Assembly (NCBI GenBank): GCA_030770545.1
Contig: JAUCMP010000033.1
Span: 248,001 to 312,000 of the forward strand
Length of the DNA stretch: 64,000 nt
Source: Macropodus opercularis
Taxonomy: Eukaryota > Chordata > Actinopteri > Anabantiformes > Osphronemidae
Reading direction: 5' to 3'
In this document: positions 38,813 to 52,610 of the stretch, in pieces
How positions within the stretch are numbered: position 1 is the first letter of the stretch
Layout of the letters: every line of letters starts with the position of its first letter
Notes under the pieces: generated by a model
Told to the model about the DNA's origin: nothing
Databases searched by the model: none
The model's input: only the letters and a program-made list of their open reading frames with translations
Made by a program: the position numbers and the translations under genes

Positions 38813-41800
38813 TTTTGTCTCCTGAGGAACTCAACTCACAGAGACATAGTCAATGAAATCACGAAACCTACGATTGGTGAACCACTGTTTTGTGTCCTGA
38901 GGAACTCAACTCACAGAGACATAGTCAATGAAATCACGAAACCTACGATTGGTGAAACACTGTTTTGTCTCCTGAGGAACTCAACTCACAGAGACATAGT
39001 CAATGAAATCACGAAACCTACGATTGGTGGACAAATGCCGTGTCACTTGTGGAACACAAATAGCACAGTCAAATTCCATTGAAACACCGATCCAATGATT
39101 GCTTTATGACTGACCTGTCTCCTACGGAACCGAGTCAGTTGACCCACCAAACCTACGATTGCTGGACAACTGTTCTGTCTGCCGAGGAAGTCAGGTCAAG
39201 AAGTCAGAGGTATCTGAACCACCAATCCTACGACTGGTGGACCACTGCTCTATAACCTGAGGAATACAAGGAATAGAGCCAGAGACATTTCACCCACCAA
39301 CTCAATGACTGGAGAACAACTGCTCTGCTCCCTCTGTAACTCAGGTCAAGTAGTAGGCGTCAATGGAACCACCGACGACTGCTCTGTACCTTGACAAACT
39401 CAAAAACAACAAAGCGTTATTAAAAACACCTATCCTCCGATAGGTGGGCGAATGCTTTGTCCCTTCCGGAACACAAACAACACAGTAACAATCATTTGAA
39501 CAAGTGTTTCAATGAATGGCTGACAACTGACCTGTCTCCTAAGGAACGGACTCAATTGAACCACCAATCCTACAATTGGTAGACAACTGTTCTGTCTCCT
39601 GAGGAAGTCAGGTCTAGAGGTCAGAGGCATCTGAAACACCAAACCTATGATTGGTGAAACATTGTTTTGTCTCCTGAGGAACTCAACTCACAGAGACATA
39701 GTCAATGAAATCACGAAACCTACGATTGGTGGACAAATGCCGTGTCACTTGTGGAACACAAATAGCACAGTCAAATTCCATTGAAACACCGATCCAATGA
39801 TTGCTTTGTGACTGACCTGTCTCCTACGGAACCGAGTCAGTTGACCCACCAAACCTACGATTGCTGGACAACTGTTCTGTCTGCCGAGGAAGTCAGGCAA
39901 GAAGTCAGAGGTATCTGAACCACCAATCCTACGACTGGTGGACCACTGCTCTATAACCTGAGGAACACAAGGAAAAGAGCCAGAGACATTTCACCCACCA
40001 ACTCAATGACTGGAGAACAACTGCTCTGCTCCCTCTGTAACTCAGGTCAAGTAGTAGGCGTCAATGGAACCACCGACGACTGCTCTGTACCTCGACAAAC
40101 TCAAAAACAACAAAGCGTTATTAAAAACACCTATCCTCCGATAGGTGGGCGAATGCTTTGTCCCTTCCGGAACACAAACAACACAGTAACAATCATTTGA
40201 ACAAGTGTTTCAATGAATGGCTGACAACTGACCTGTCTCCTAAGGAACAGACTCAATTGAACCACCAATCCTACGATTGGTAGACAACTGTTCTGTCTCC
40301 TGAGGAAGTCAGGTCTAGAGGTCAGAGGCATCTGAAACACCAAACCTATGATTGGTGAAACATTGTTTTGTCTCCTGAGGAACTCAACTCACAGAGACAT
40401 AGTCAATGAAATCACGAAACCTACGATTGGTGAAACACTGTTTTGTGTCCTGAGGAACTCAACTCACAGAGACATAGTCAATGAAATCACGAAACCTACG
40501 ATTGGTGAAACACTGTTTTGTCTCCTGAGGAACTCAACTCACAGAGACATAGTCAATGAAATCACGAAACCTACGATTGGTGGACAAATGCCGTGTCACT
40601 TGTGGAACACAAATAGCACAGTCAAATTCCATTGAAACACCGATCCAATGATTGCTTTATGACTGACCTGTCTCCTACGGAACCGAGTCAGTTGACCCAC
40701 CAAACCTACGATTGCTGGACAACTGTTCTGTCTGCCGAGGAAGTCAGGTCAAGAAGTCAGAGGTATCTGAACCACCAATCCTACGACTGGTGGACCACTG
40801 CTCTATAACCTGAGGAATACAAGGAATAGAGCCAGAGACATTTCACCCACCAACTCAATGACTGGAGAACAACTGCTCTGCTCCCTCTGTAACTCAGGTC
40901 AAGTAGTAGGCGTCAATGGAACCACCGACGACTGCTCTGTACCTTGACAAACTCAAAAACAACAAAGCGTTATTAAAAACACCTATCCTCCGATAGGTGG
41001 GCGAATGCTTTGTCCCTTCCGGAACACAAACAACACAGTAACAATCATTTGAACAAGTGTTTCAATGAATGGCTGACAACTGACCTGTCTCCTAAGGAAC
41101 GGACTCAATTGAACCACCAATCCTACGATTGGTAGACAACTGTTCTGTCTCCTGAGGAAGTCAGGTCTAGAGGTCAGAGGCATCTGAAACACCAAACCTA
41201 TGATTGGTGAAACATTGTTTTGTCTCCTGAGGAACTCAACTCACAGAGACATAGTCAATGAAATCACGAAACCTACGATTGGTGAAACACTGTTTTGTGT
41301 CCTGAGGAACTCAACTCACAGAGACATAGTCAATGAAATCACGAAACCTACGATTGGTGAAACACTGTTTTGTCTCCTGAGGAACTCAACTCACAGAGAC
41401 ATAGTCAATGAAATCACGAAACCTACGATTGGTGGACAAATGCCGTGTCACTTGTGGAACACAAATAGCACAGTCAAATTCCATTGAAACACCGATCCAA
41501 TGATTGCTTTATGACTGACCTGTCTCCTACGGAACCGAGTCAGTTGACCCACCAAACCTACGATTGCTGGACAACTGTTCTGTCTGCCGAGGAAGTCAGG
41601 TCAAGAAGTCAGAGGTATCTGAACCACCAATCCTACGACTGGTGGACCACTGCTCTATAACCTGAGGAATACAAGGAATAGAGCCAGAGACATTTCACCC
41701 ACCAACTCAATGACTGGAGAACAACTGCTCTGCTCCCTCTGTAACTCAGGTCAAGTAGTAGGCGTCAATGGAACCACCGACGACTGCTCTGTACCTTGAC

Positions 41801-41834
41801 AAACTCAAAAACAACAAAGCGTTATTAAAAACAC

Positions 41835-43978
41835 CTATCCTCCGATAGGTGGGCGAATGCTTTGTCCCTTCCGGAACACAAACAACACAGTAACAATCAT
41901 TTGAACAAGTGTTTCAATGAATGGCTGACAACTGACCTGTCTCCTAAGGAACGGACTCAATTGAACCACCAATCCTACGATTGGTAGACAACTGTTCTGT
42001 CTCCTGAGGAAGTCAGGTCTAGAGGTCAGAGGCATCTGAAACACCAAACCTATGATTGGTGAAACATTGTTTTGTCTCCTGAGGAACTCAACTCACAGAG
42101 ACATAGTCAATGAAATCACGAAACCTACGATTGGTGAAACACTGTTTTGTCTCCTGAGGAACTCAACTCACAGAGACATAGTCAATGAAATCACGAAACC
42201 TACGATTGGTGGACAAATGCCGTGTCACTTGTGGAACACAAATAGCACAGTCAAATTCCATTGAAACACCGATCCAATGATTGCTTTATGACTGACCTGT
42301 CTCCTACGGAACCGAGTCAGTTGACCCACCAAACCTACGATTGCTGGACAACTGTTCTGTCTGCCGAGGAAGTCAGGTCAAGAAGTCAGAGGTATCTGAA
42401 CCACCAATCCTACGACTGGTGGACCACTGCTCTATAACCTGAGGAACACAAGGAAAAGAGCCAGAGACATTTCACCCACCAACTCAATGACTGGAGAACA
42501 ACTGCTCTGCTCCCTCTGTAACTCAGGTCAAGTAGTAGGCGTCAATGGAACCACCGACGACTGCTCTGTACCTTGACAAACTCAAAAACAACAAAGCGTT
42601 ATTAAAAACACCTATCCTCCGATAGGTGGGCGAATGCTTTGTCCCTTCCGGAACACAAACAACACAGTAACAATCATTTGAACAAGTGTTTCAATGAATG
42701 GCTGACAACTGACCTGTCTCCTAAGGAACGGACTCAATTGAACCACCAATCCTACGATTGGTAGACAACTGTTCTGTCTCCTGAGGAAGTCAGGTCTAGA
42801 GGTCAGAGGCATCTGAAACACCAAACCTATGATTGGTGAAACATTGTTTTGTCTCCTGAGGAACTCAACTCACAGAGACATAGTCAATGAAATCACAAAA
42901 CCTACGATTGGTGAAACACTGTTTTGTCTCCTGAGGAACTCAACTCACAGAGACATAGTCAATGAAATCACGAAACCTACGATTGGTGGACAAATGCCGT
43001 GTCACTTGTGGAACACAAATAGCACAGTCAAATTCCATTGAAACACCGATCCAATGATTGCTTTATGACTGACCTGTCTCCTACGGAACCGAGTCAGTTG
43101 ACCCATCAATCCTACGATTGCTGGACAACTGTTCTGTCTGCCGAGGAAGTCAGGTCAAGAAGTCAGAGGTATCTGAACCACCAATCCTACGACTGGTGGA
43201 CCACTGCTCTATAACCTGAGGAACACAAGGAAAAGAGCCAGAAACATTTCACCCACCAACTCAATGACTGGAGAACAACTGCTCTGCTCCCTCTGTAACT
43301 CAGGTCAAGTAGTAGGCGTCAATGGAACCACCGACGACTGCTCTGTACCTTGACAAACTCAAAAACAACAAAGCGTTATTAAAAACACCTATCCTCCGAT
43401 AGGTGAGCGAATGCTTTGTCCCTTCCGGAACACAAACAACACAGTAACAATCATTTGAACAAGTGTTTCAATGAATGGCTGACAACTGACCTGTCTCCTA
43501 AGAAACTGACTCAATTGAACCACCAATCCTACGATTGGTAGACAACTGTTCTGTCTCCTGAGGAAGTCAGGTCTAGAGGTCAGAGGCATCTGAAACACCA
43601 AACCTATGATTGGTGAAACATTGTTTTGTCTCCTGAGGAACTCAACTCACAGAGACATAGTCAATGAAATCACGAAACCTACGATTGGTGAAACACTGTT
43701 TTGTCTCCTGAGGAACTCAACTCACAGAGACATAGTCAATGAAATCACGAAACCTACGATTGGTGGTCAAATGCCGTGTCACTTGTGGAACACAAATAGC
43801 ACAGTCAAATTCCATTGAAACACCGATCCAATGATTGCTTTGTGACTGACCTGTCTCCTACGGAACCGAGTCAGTTGACCCACCAAACCTACGATTGCTG
43901 GACAACTGTTCTGTCTGCCGAGGAAGTCAGGTCTAGAGGTCAGAGGCATCTGAACCACTAAACCTATGATTGGTGAAA
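41835..43978. repeat. Satellite block duplicated 26,458 bp away (right copy)
   Basis: This is the partner of 15377-17520, with the same rare variants (AATCACAAAACC at 42892, GACCCATCAATCC near 43103). Further right, 44526-45490 matches 7086-8050 at an offset of 37,440 bp. Those two share GTTCAAGTACTAGG (7776/45216), GACAAAATCAAAAAC and CCTAAAGGACGG. Neighbouring parts of this end of the array therefore have different closest relatives. Confidence 0.8.
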
Positions 43979-46900
43979 CACTGTTTTGTCTCCTGAGGAA
44001 CTCAACTCACAGAGACATAGTCAATGAAATCACGAAACCTACGATTGGTGAAACACTGTTTTGTCTCCTGAGGAACTCAACTCACAGAGACATAGTCAAT
44101 GAAATCACGAAACCTACGATTGGTGGTCAAATGCCGTGTCACTTGTGGAACACAAATAGCACAGTCAAATTCCATTGAAACACCGATCCAATGATTGCTT
44201 TATGACTGACCTGTCTCCTACGGAACCGAGTCAGTTGACCCACCAAACCTACGATTGCTGGACGACTGTTCTGTCTGCCGAGGAAGTCAGGTCAAGAAGT
44301 CAGAGGTATCTGAACCACCAATCCTACGACTGGTGGACCACTGCTCTATAACCTGAGGAACACAAGGAATAGAGCCAGAGACATTTCACCCACCAACTCA
44401 ATGACTGGAGAACAACTGCTCTGCTCCCTCTGTAACTCAGGTCAAGTAGTAGGCGTCAATGGAACCACCGACGACTGCTCTGTACCTTGACAAACTCAAA
44501 AACAACAAAGCGTTATTAAAAACACCTATCCTCCGATAGGTGGGCGAATGCTTTGTCCCTTCCGGAACACAAACAACACAGTAACAATCATTTGAACAAG
44601 TGTTTCAATGAATGGCTGACAACTGACCTGTCTCCTAAGGAACGGACTCAATTGAACCACCAATCCTACGATTGGTAGACAACTGTTCTGTCTCCTGAGG
44701 AAGTCAGGTCTAGAGGTCAGAGGCATCTGAAACACCAAACCTATGATTGGTGAAACATTGTTTTGTCTCCTGAGGAACTCAACTCACAGAGACATAGTCA
44801 ATGAAATCACGAAACCTACGATTGGTGAAACACTGTTTTGTCTCCTGAGGAACTCAACTCACAGAGACATAGTCAATGAAATCACGAAACCTACGATTGG
44901 TGGACAAATGCCGTGTCACTTGTGGAACACAAATAGCACAGTCAAATTCCATTGAAACACCGATCCAATGATTGCTTTATGACTGACCTGTCTCCTACGG
45001 AACCGAGTCAGTTGACCCACCAAACCTACGATTGCTGGACAACTGTTCTGTCTGCCGAGGAAGTCAGGTCAAGAAGTCAGAGGTATCTGAACCACCAATC
45101 CTACGACTGGTGGACCACTGCTCTATAACCTGAGGAACACAAGGAAAAGAGCCAGAGACATTTCACCCACCAACTCAATGACTGGAGAACAACTGCTCTG
45201 CTCCCTCTGTAACTCAGTTCAAGTACTAGGCGTCAATGGAACCACCGACGACTGCTCTGTACCTTGACAAAATCAAAAACAACAAAGCGTTATTAAAAAC
45301 ACCTATCCTCCGATAGGTGGGCGAATGCTTTGTCCCTTCCGGAACACAAACAACACAGTAACAATCATTTGAACAAGTGTTTCAATGAATGGCTGACAAC
45401 TGACCTGTCTCCTAAAGGACGGACTCAATTGAACCACCAATCCTACAATTGGTAGACAACTGTTCTGTCTCCTGAGGAAGTCAGGTCTAGAGGTCAGAGG
45501 CATCTGAAACACCAAAGCTATGATTGGTGAAACACTGTTTTGTCTCCTGAGGAACTCAACTCACAGAGACATAGTCAATGAAATCACGAAACCTACGATT
45601 GGTGGACAAATGCCGTGTCACTTGTGGAACACAAATAGCACAGTCAAATTCCATTGAAACACCGATCCAATGATTGCTTTATGACTGACCTGTCTCCTAC
45701 GGAACCGAGTCAGTTGACCCACCAAACCTACGATTGCTGGACAACTGTTCTGTCTGCCGAGGAAGTCAGGTCAAGAAGCCAGAGGTATCTGAACCACCAA
45801 TCCTACGACTGGTGGACCACTGCTCTATAACCTGAGAAACACAAGGAATAGAGCCAGAGACATTTCACCCACCAACTCAATGACTGGAGAACAACTGCTC
45901 TGCTCCCTCTGTAACTCAGGTCAAGTAGTAGGCGTCAATGGAACCACCGACGACTGCTCTGTACCTTGACAAACTCAAAAACAACAAAGCGTTATTAAAA
46001 ACACCTATCCTCCGATAGGTGGGCGAATGCTTTGTCCCTTCCGGAACACAAACAACACAGTAACAATCATTTGAACAAGTGTTTCAATGAATGGCTGACA
46101 ACTGACCTGTCTCCTAAGGAACGGACTCAATTGAACCACCAATCCTACGATTGGTAGACAACTGTTCTGTCTCCTGAGGAAGTCAGGTCTAGAGGTCAGA
46201 GGCATCTGAAACACCAAACCTATGATTGGTGAAACATTGTTTTGTCTCCTGAGGAACTCAACTCACAGAGACATAGTCAATGAAATCACGAAACCTACGA
46301 TTGGTGGACAAATGCCGTGTTACTTGTGGAACACAAATAGCACAGTCAAATTCAATTGAAACACCGATCCAATGATTGCTTTATGACTGACCTGTCTCCT
46401 ACGGAACCGAGTCAGTTGACCCACCAAACCTACGATTGCTGGACAACTGTTCTGTCTGCCGAGGAAGTCAGGTCAAGAAGTCAGAGGGATCTGAACCACC
46501 AATCCTACGACTGGTGGACCACTGCTCTATAACCTGAGGAACACAAGGAAAAGAGCCAGAGACATTTCACCCACCAACTCAATGGCTGGAGAACAACTGC
46601 TCTGCTCCCTCTGTAACTCAGGTCAAGTAGTAGGCGTCAATGGAACCACCGACGATTGCTCTGTACCTTGACAAACTCAAAAACAACAAAGCCTTTTTAA
46701 AACACCTATCCTCCGATAGGTGAGCGAATGCTTTGTCCCTTCCGGAACACAAACAACACAGTAACAATCATTTGAACAAGTGTTTCAATGAATGGCTGAC
46801 AACTGACCTGTCTCCTAAGGAACGGACTCAATTGAACCACCAATCCTACGATTGGTAGACAACTGTTCTGTCTCCTGAGGAAGTCAGGTCTAGAGGTCAG

Positions 46901-48989
46901 AGGCATCTGAAACACCAAACCTATGATTGGTGAAACACTGTTTTGTCTCCTGAGGAACTCAACTCACAGAGACATAGTCAATGAAATCACGAAACCTACA
47001 ATTGGTGAAACACTGTTTTGTCTCCTGAGGAACTCAACTCACAGAGACATAGTCAATGAAATCACGAAACCTACGATTGGTGGACAAATGCCGTATCACT
47101 TGTGGAACACAAATAGCACAGTCAAATTCCATTGAAACACCGATCCAATGATTGCTTTATGACTGACCTGTCTCCTACGGAACCGAGTCAGTTGACCCAC
47201 CAAACCTACGATTGCTGGACAACTGTTCTGTCTGCCGAGGAAGTCAGGTCAAGAAGTCAGAGGTATCTGAACCACCAATCCTACGACTGGTGGACCACTG
47301 CTCTATAACCTGAGGAACACAAGGAAAAGAGCCAGAGACATTTCACCCACCAACTCAATGACTGGAGAACAACTGCTCTGCTCCCTCTGTAACTCAGGTC
47401 AAGTAGTAGGCGTCAATGGAACCACCGACGACTGCTCTGTACCTTGACAAACTCAAAAACAACAAAGCGTTATTAAAAACACCTATCCTCCGATAGGTGG
47501 GCGAATGCTTTGTCCCTTCCGGAACACAAACAACACAGTAACAATCATTTGAACAAGTGTTTATATGAATGGCTGACAACTGACCTGTCTCCGAAGGAAC
47601 GGACTCAATTGAACCACCAATCCTACAATTGGTAGACAACTGTTCTGTCTCCTGAGGAAGTCAACTCACAGAGACATAGTCAATGAAATCACGAAACCTA
47701 CGATTGGTGAAACACTGTTTTGTCTCCTGAGGAACTCAACTCACAGAGACATAGTCAATGAAATCACGAAACCTACGATTGGTGGACAAATGCCGTGTCA
47801 CTTGTGGAAAACAAATAGCACAGTCAAATTCCATTGAAACACCGATCCAATGATTGCTTTATGACTGACCTGTCTCCTACGGAACCGAGTCAGCTGACCC
47901 ACCAAACCTACGATTGCTGGAGAACTGTTCTGTCTGCCGAGGAAGTCAGAGGTATCTGAACCACCAATCCTACGACTGGTGGACCACTGCTCTATAACCT
48001 GAGGAACACAAGGAAAAGAGCCAGAGACATTTCACCCACCAACTCAATGACTGGAGAACAACTGCTCTGCTCCCTCTGTAGCTCAGGTCAAGTAGTAGGC
48101 GTCAATGGAACCACCGACGACTGCTCTGTACCTTGACAAACTCAAAAACAACAAAGCGTTATTAAAAACACCTATCCTCCGATAGGTGGGCGAATGCTTT
48201 GTCCCTTCCGGAACACAAACAACACAGTAACAATCATTTGAACAAGTGTTTCAATGAATGGCTGACAACTGACCTGTCTCCTAAGGAACGGACTCAATTG
48301 AACCACCAATCCTAAAACTAAACTACATTAAGATATACTACACCACACTGGACTATTGTAAAGTACACTACACTATATTAGACTATATTAAATTATAGAC
48401 TATTAGACTATAGTACATAATGTTAAACTATATTAAGATATACTACACCACACTGGATTACTGTAAACTAAACTATATTAAACTACACTACAACTAGACT
48501 ATACTACAGTACACTACACTATATTAGATTATTCTAATTCTACTACACTATAGTAGACTATGTTACACTACACTTCAATAAACTATTGCTCTATACTGCA
48601 CTACACTGGACTATTGGAAACTAAAGTAGATTACACTATAGTACACTCCACTAACCTACACTTTAACAGGCTATAATATACTATACTTTACTTCACTATA
48701 TTATATAAAATAAACTACATTATACTAAACTAAACTACACTAGAATATATGACACTATTCTAAACTACACTATACTAGAGTATATTAAGTTAGACTGCGT
48801 TATACTAAACTACACGATAATATATTACACTACTCTAAACTAGACTAGAAAATATTTGACTTTACTACACTATATTAGACTATATCACACTAAACTGTAC
48901 TAGACTACAATAAATTAAACTATATTTATTATAGTAAAGTATTATAAACTAAACTATACTGTATTACACTACATTAAACTACACTAGAA

Positions 48990-49104
48990 TTGTCAAACAA
49001 TTTACTATTTTTTTGTAATTATTAACTTTTTTTCTGACTGTCTGTCCGCTGCTGCTGGGTCACCAGAATTTCCCCACTGCGGGATAAATAAAATTCCTAT
49101 CTAG
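48990..49104 (+). mobile_element. LINE/SINE 3' tail fragment
   Basis: Inside the ACTA-rich tract lies ordinary-looking DNA that includes CTGTCTGTCCGCTGCTGCTG and AATTTCCCCACTGCGGG, then ATAAATAAAATTCCTATCT. This combination is familiar as the conserved 3' tail shared by many teleost L2/Maui-type LINEs and SINEs. That assignment is from recall of the family, not a search. There is no coding part. It is the only recognisable interspersed element in the tract and reads on the plus strand. Confidence 0.6.
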
Positions 49105-49620
49105 AGTATATTACACAATGCTAAATTATAGTAATGAGGACTATTCTAAACTAAACTACACTACAACAGGCTATATTATAATGTATTACAGTACACTACA
49201 TTAGACTATTCTAAACTACACTAGACTACACTCTACTTGACCATGTTACACTCTACTACACTATACTATATTAGACTATACTACACTGTACTAAACATTA
49301 TACTTCTCTATACTAAACTATATTACACCACAATAAACAATATTACTATAAAGCACACTCTACTAGCCTATATTACACTCTACTACACTAAAATATATTA
49401 CACCTTGCTAAACTACACTATATGAGAGTATATCAAGTTAAACTACATTGTACTAAAACTACACTATACTATATTACATTACTCTAAACAAAACTAGACT
49501 ATAACAGACCATATTACACTACACTAGACAATATTACTCTACATCAAAACTACACCATAACAGACTTTAGTACACTCGATTATAGTAAAACTGTACTATA
49601 CTAAACTACACTATACTACA

Positions 49621-49808
49621 GTATAATACCCTATATTAAACTACACTATAACAGACTTTAGTACATTAGATTATAATACATTAAACTACAGTATACTACA
49701 CTATACTACAGTATAATACCCTATATTAAACTACACTATAACAGACTTTAGTACATTAGATTATAATACATTAAACTACAGTATACTACACTATACTACA
49801 GTATAATA
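49621..49808. repeat. 90-bp tandem duplication in the ACTA-rich tract
   Basis: GTATAATACCCTATATTAAA starts at 49621 and again at 49711, and the third start at 49801 is cut short (GTATAATAAAC). The two full 90-bp units appear identical, which stands out against the irregular surrounding words. Part of a more diverged unit precedes them. Confidence 0.85.
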
Positions 49809-50640
49809 AACAACACCAAATTACACTAGACTATTCTAGCTACACTAGACAATATTGCTCTCTACTACACTACATTAAACCACATTAGACTATATTACAC
49901 CTATATATATCTACTGCATATACTAAAGTACACTACACTACCAGACACTAGACTATTCTAAGCTATACAAGCCTATATTACACAATGCTAAACTATAACA
50001 GAGTACGCTAGACTATTCTAAACTATACTAGACTATGTTACACTACACTAAACTATAGTACACAATGTTATACTATATTAAGATATACTACACCACACTG
50101 GACTATTGTAAACTAAATTATATATTATATTACAATACAACTTGAGTATATTACACTATATTACAGTACACTACACATTAGACTATTCCAAACTATACTA
50201 GACTACACTCTACTAGACTATCTTACATCTATGCTAAACTACACTACAGTATACAATACAGTACAGATTATATTATAATACTAGTACAATATTATACTAA
50301 ACCAAACTAGACTATATGACTCTACACTAAATCAAACTCCACTACACTACCCCACACACTATAACATACTATACTTTACTTCACTATACTAGATAGTACA
50401 ATACTACTGCTAGACTGCTACTATGACGACACCACTCTTACGATAACACTACTACAAAAAACAACACTACTCCTACTAATACAATACTACCACTAATCGA
50501 AGACTACTACTACCACGCAACCATTACACTACTACACTGAATACTACTACATGCATACTAAAAAACTACTTTGAGTACTACACTTATACTACTACGACAA
50601 CACTGCTACTGCTAGACTAGTACAGCTGTTGCAACACGAC

Positions 50641-52610
50641 TACTAATACTACACTACAGCTACCACTAGTAAGACACTACTACTAATACTATACTACAGC
50701 TACCACTAGTAAGACACTACTACTAATACTATACTACAGCTACCACTAGTAGGACACTACTACTAATACTACACTACAGCTACCACTAGTAGGACACTAC
50801 TACTAATACTACACTACAGCTACCACTAGTAGGACACTACTACTAATACTACACTACAGCTACCACTAGTAGGACACTACTACTAATACTACACTACAGC
50901 TACCACTAGTAAGACACTACTACTAATACTACACTACAGCTACCACTAGTAAGACACTACTACTAATACTATACTACAGCTACCACTAGTAAGACACTAC
51001 TACTAATACTACACTACAGCTACCACTAGTAGGACACTACTACTAATACTACACTACAACTACCACTAGTAGGACACTACTACTAATACTACACTACAGC
51101 TACCACTAGTAAGACACTACTACTACTAATACTACACTACAGCTACCACTAGTAAGACACTACTACTAATACTACACTACAGCTACCACTAGTAAGACAC
51201 TACTACTAATACTACACTACAGCTACCACTAGTAAGACACTACTACTAATACTATACTACAGCTACCACTAGTAAGACACTACTACTAATACTACACTAC
51301 AGCTACCACTAGTAAGACACTACTACTAATACTACACTACAGCTACCACTAGTAGGACACTACTACTAATACTACACTACAGCTACCACTAGTAGGACAC
51401 TACTACTAATACTACACTACAGCTACCACTAGTAAGACACTACTACTAATACTACACTACAGCTACCACTAGTAAGACACTACTACTAATACTATACTAC
51501 AGCTACCACTAGTAAGACACTACTACTAATACTACACTACAGCTACCACTAGTAGGACACTACTACTAATACTACACTACAACTACCACTAGTAAGACAC
51601 TACTACTAATACTACACTACAGCTACCACTAGTAAGACACTACTACTACTAATACTACACTACAGCTACCACTAGTAAGACACTACTACTAATACTACAC
51701 TACAGCTACCACTAGTAAGACACTACTACTAATACTACACTACAGCTACCACTAGTAAGACACTACTACTAATACTATACTACAGCTACCACTAGTAAGA
51801 CACTACTACTAATACTACACTACAGCTACCACTAGTAAGACACTACTACTAATACTACACTACAGCTACCACTAGTAGGACACTACTACTAATACTACAC
51901 TACAGCTACCACTAGTAAGACACTACTACTAATACTATACTACAGCTACCACGAGTAAGACACTACTACTAATACTATACTACAGCTACCACTAGTAGGA
52001 CACTACTACTAATACTACACTACAACTACCACTAGTAGGACACTACTACTAATACTACACTACAGCTACCACTAGTAAGACACTACTACTACTAATACTA
52101 CACTACAGCTACCACTAGTAAGACACTACTACTAATACTACACTACAACTACCACTAGTAGGACACTACTACTAATACTAGACTACGGCTACCACTAGTA
52201 GGACACTACTACTAATACTACACTACAGCTACCACTAGTAGGACACTACTACTAATACTATACTACAGCTACCACTAGTAGGACACTACTACTAATACTA
52301 GACTACAGCTACCACTAGTAGGACACTACTACTAATACTAGACTACAGCTACCACTAGTAAGAAACTACTACTAACACTACACTACAGCTACCACTAGTA
52401 AGACAGTACTACTAATACTATACTACAGCTACCACTAGTAAGACACTACTACTAATACTACACTACAGCTACCACTAGTAGGACACTACTACTAATACTA
52501 TACTACAGCTACCACTAGTAAGACACTACTACTAATACTACACTACAGCTACCACTAGTAGGACACTACTACTAATACTAGACTACAGCTAAAACTAGTA
52601 AGACTACTAC
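50641..52610. repeat. 40-bp minisatellite with 13-unit higher-order period
   Basis: There are about 49 head-to-tail units of 40 bp. Each is TACTAATACTAYACTACAGC followed by TACCACTAGTRRGACACTAC, with main variable sites C/T, A/G and an occasional AAC for AGC. An ACTAGT palindrome sits in nearly every unit. Units with an extra ACT (43 bp) occur at about 51121, 51644 and 52087. The variant order from about 50881 to 51403 repeats from about 51404 onwards, a 13-unit, 523-bp super-period. Units become irregular after 52560. It is unrelated to the 40-bp GC-rich VNTR despite the equal length. Confidence 0.93.

Larger units (their letters stand above)
25800..48314. repeat. 75-bp-monomer satellite in higher-order units, block 4
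   Basis: This is a 22.5-kb continuation of the array with the same monomer order and orientation as block 2. Unit lengths are 702, 777, 852 and 927 bp plus small-indel variants. Tandem runs of the GATTGGTGAAACA monomer reach four copies (31502-31864, 35462-35824, 37868-38230). The last unit stops inside the ACCACCAATCCT border at 48314, where ACTA-rich DNA begins without a transition zone. The array shows more rearrangement towards this end, for example the shortened units near 47640-47700 and 47940. Confidence 0.95.
48315..50640. repeat. ACTA-rich degenerate low-complexity tract
   Basis: This is A/T-rich DNA built from short, irregular ACTAC / ACTAT / ATTAA words with no fixed period. CTA and TAGACTA words dominate, and the last 250 bp become more CTA-like. 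It contains one LINE/SINE tail and one 90-bp duplication, listed separately. I see no gene; the 62-codon frame at 49237-49425 simply reads through the repeated words. Confidence 0.85.

Noticed and set aside
476..47639. Dozens of 60 to 120-codon frames in the satellite, with 25-residue periodicity, as a gene family
   Set aside because: The 75-bp monomer is a multiple of three, so any stop-free monomer gives a repeating frame. Frames occur on both strands, are broken by stops in adjacent monomers, and variation is not concentrated at third positions.
408..48314. CENP-B box in the satellite monomers
   Set aside because: I looked for the TTCG...CGGG pattern and did not see it in the monomers, so a centromeric role cannot be argued from that motif.
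49237..49425. 62-codon frame in ACTA-rich DNA
   Set aside because: It is a tyrosine- and leucine-rich read-through of simple repeats, with no coding signature.
408..52610. CRISPR array
   Set aside because: Repeats are head to tail without unique spacers, and the context is eukaryotic.
50641..52610. Relationship between the 40-bp minisatellite and the 40-bp GC-rich VNTR in the inserts
   Set aside because: They share only length; base composition and sequence are unrelated.
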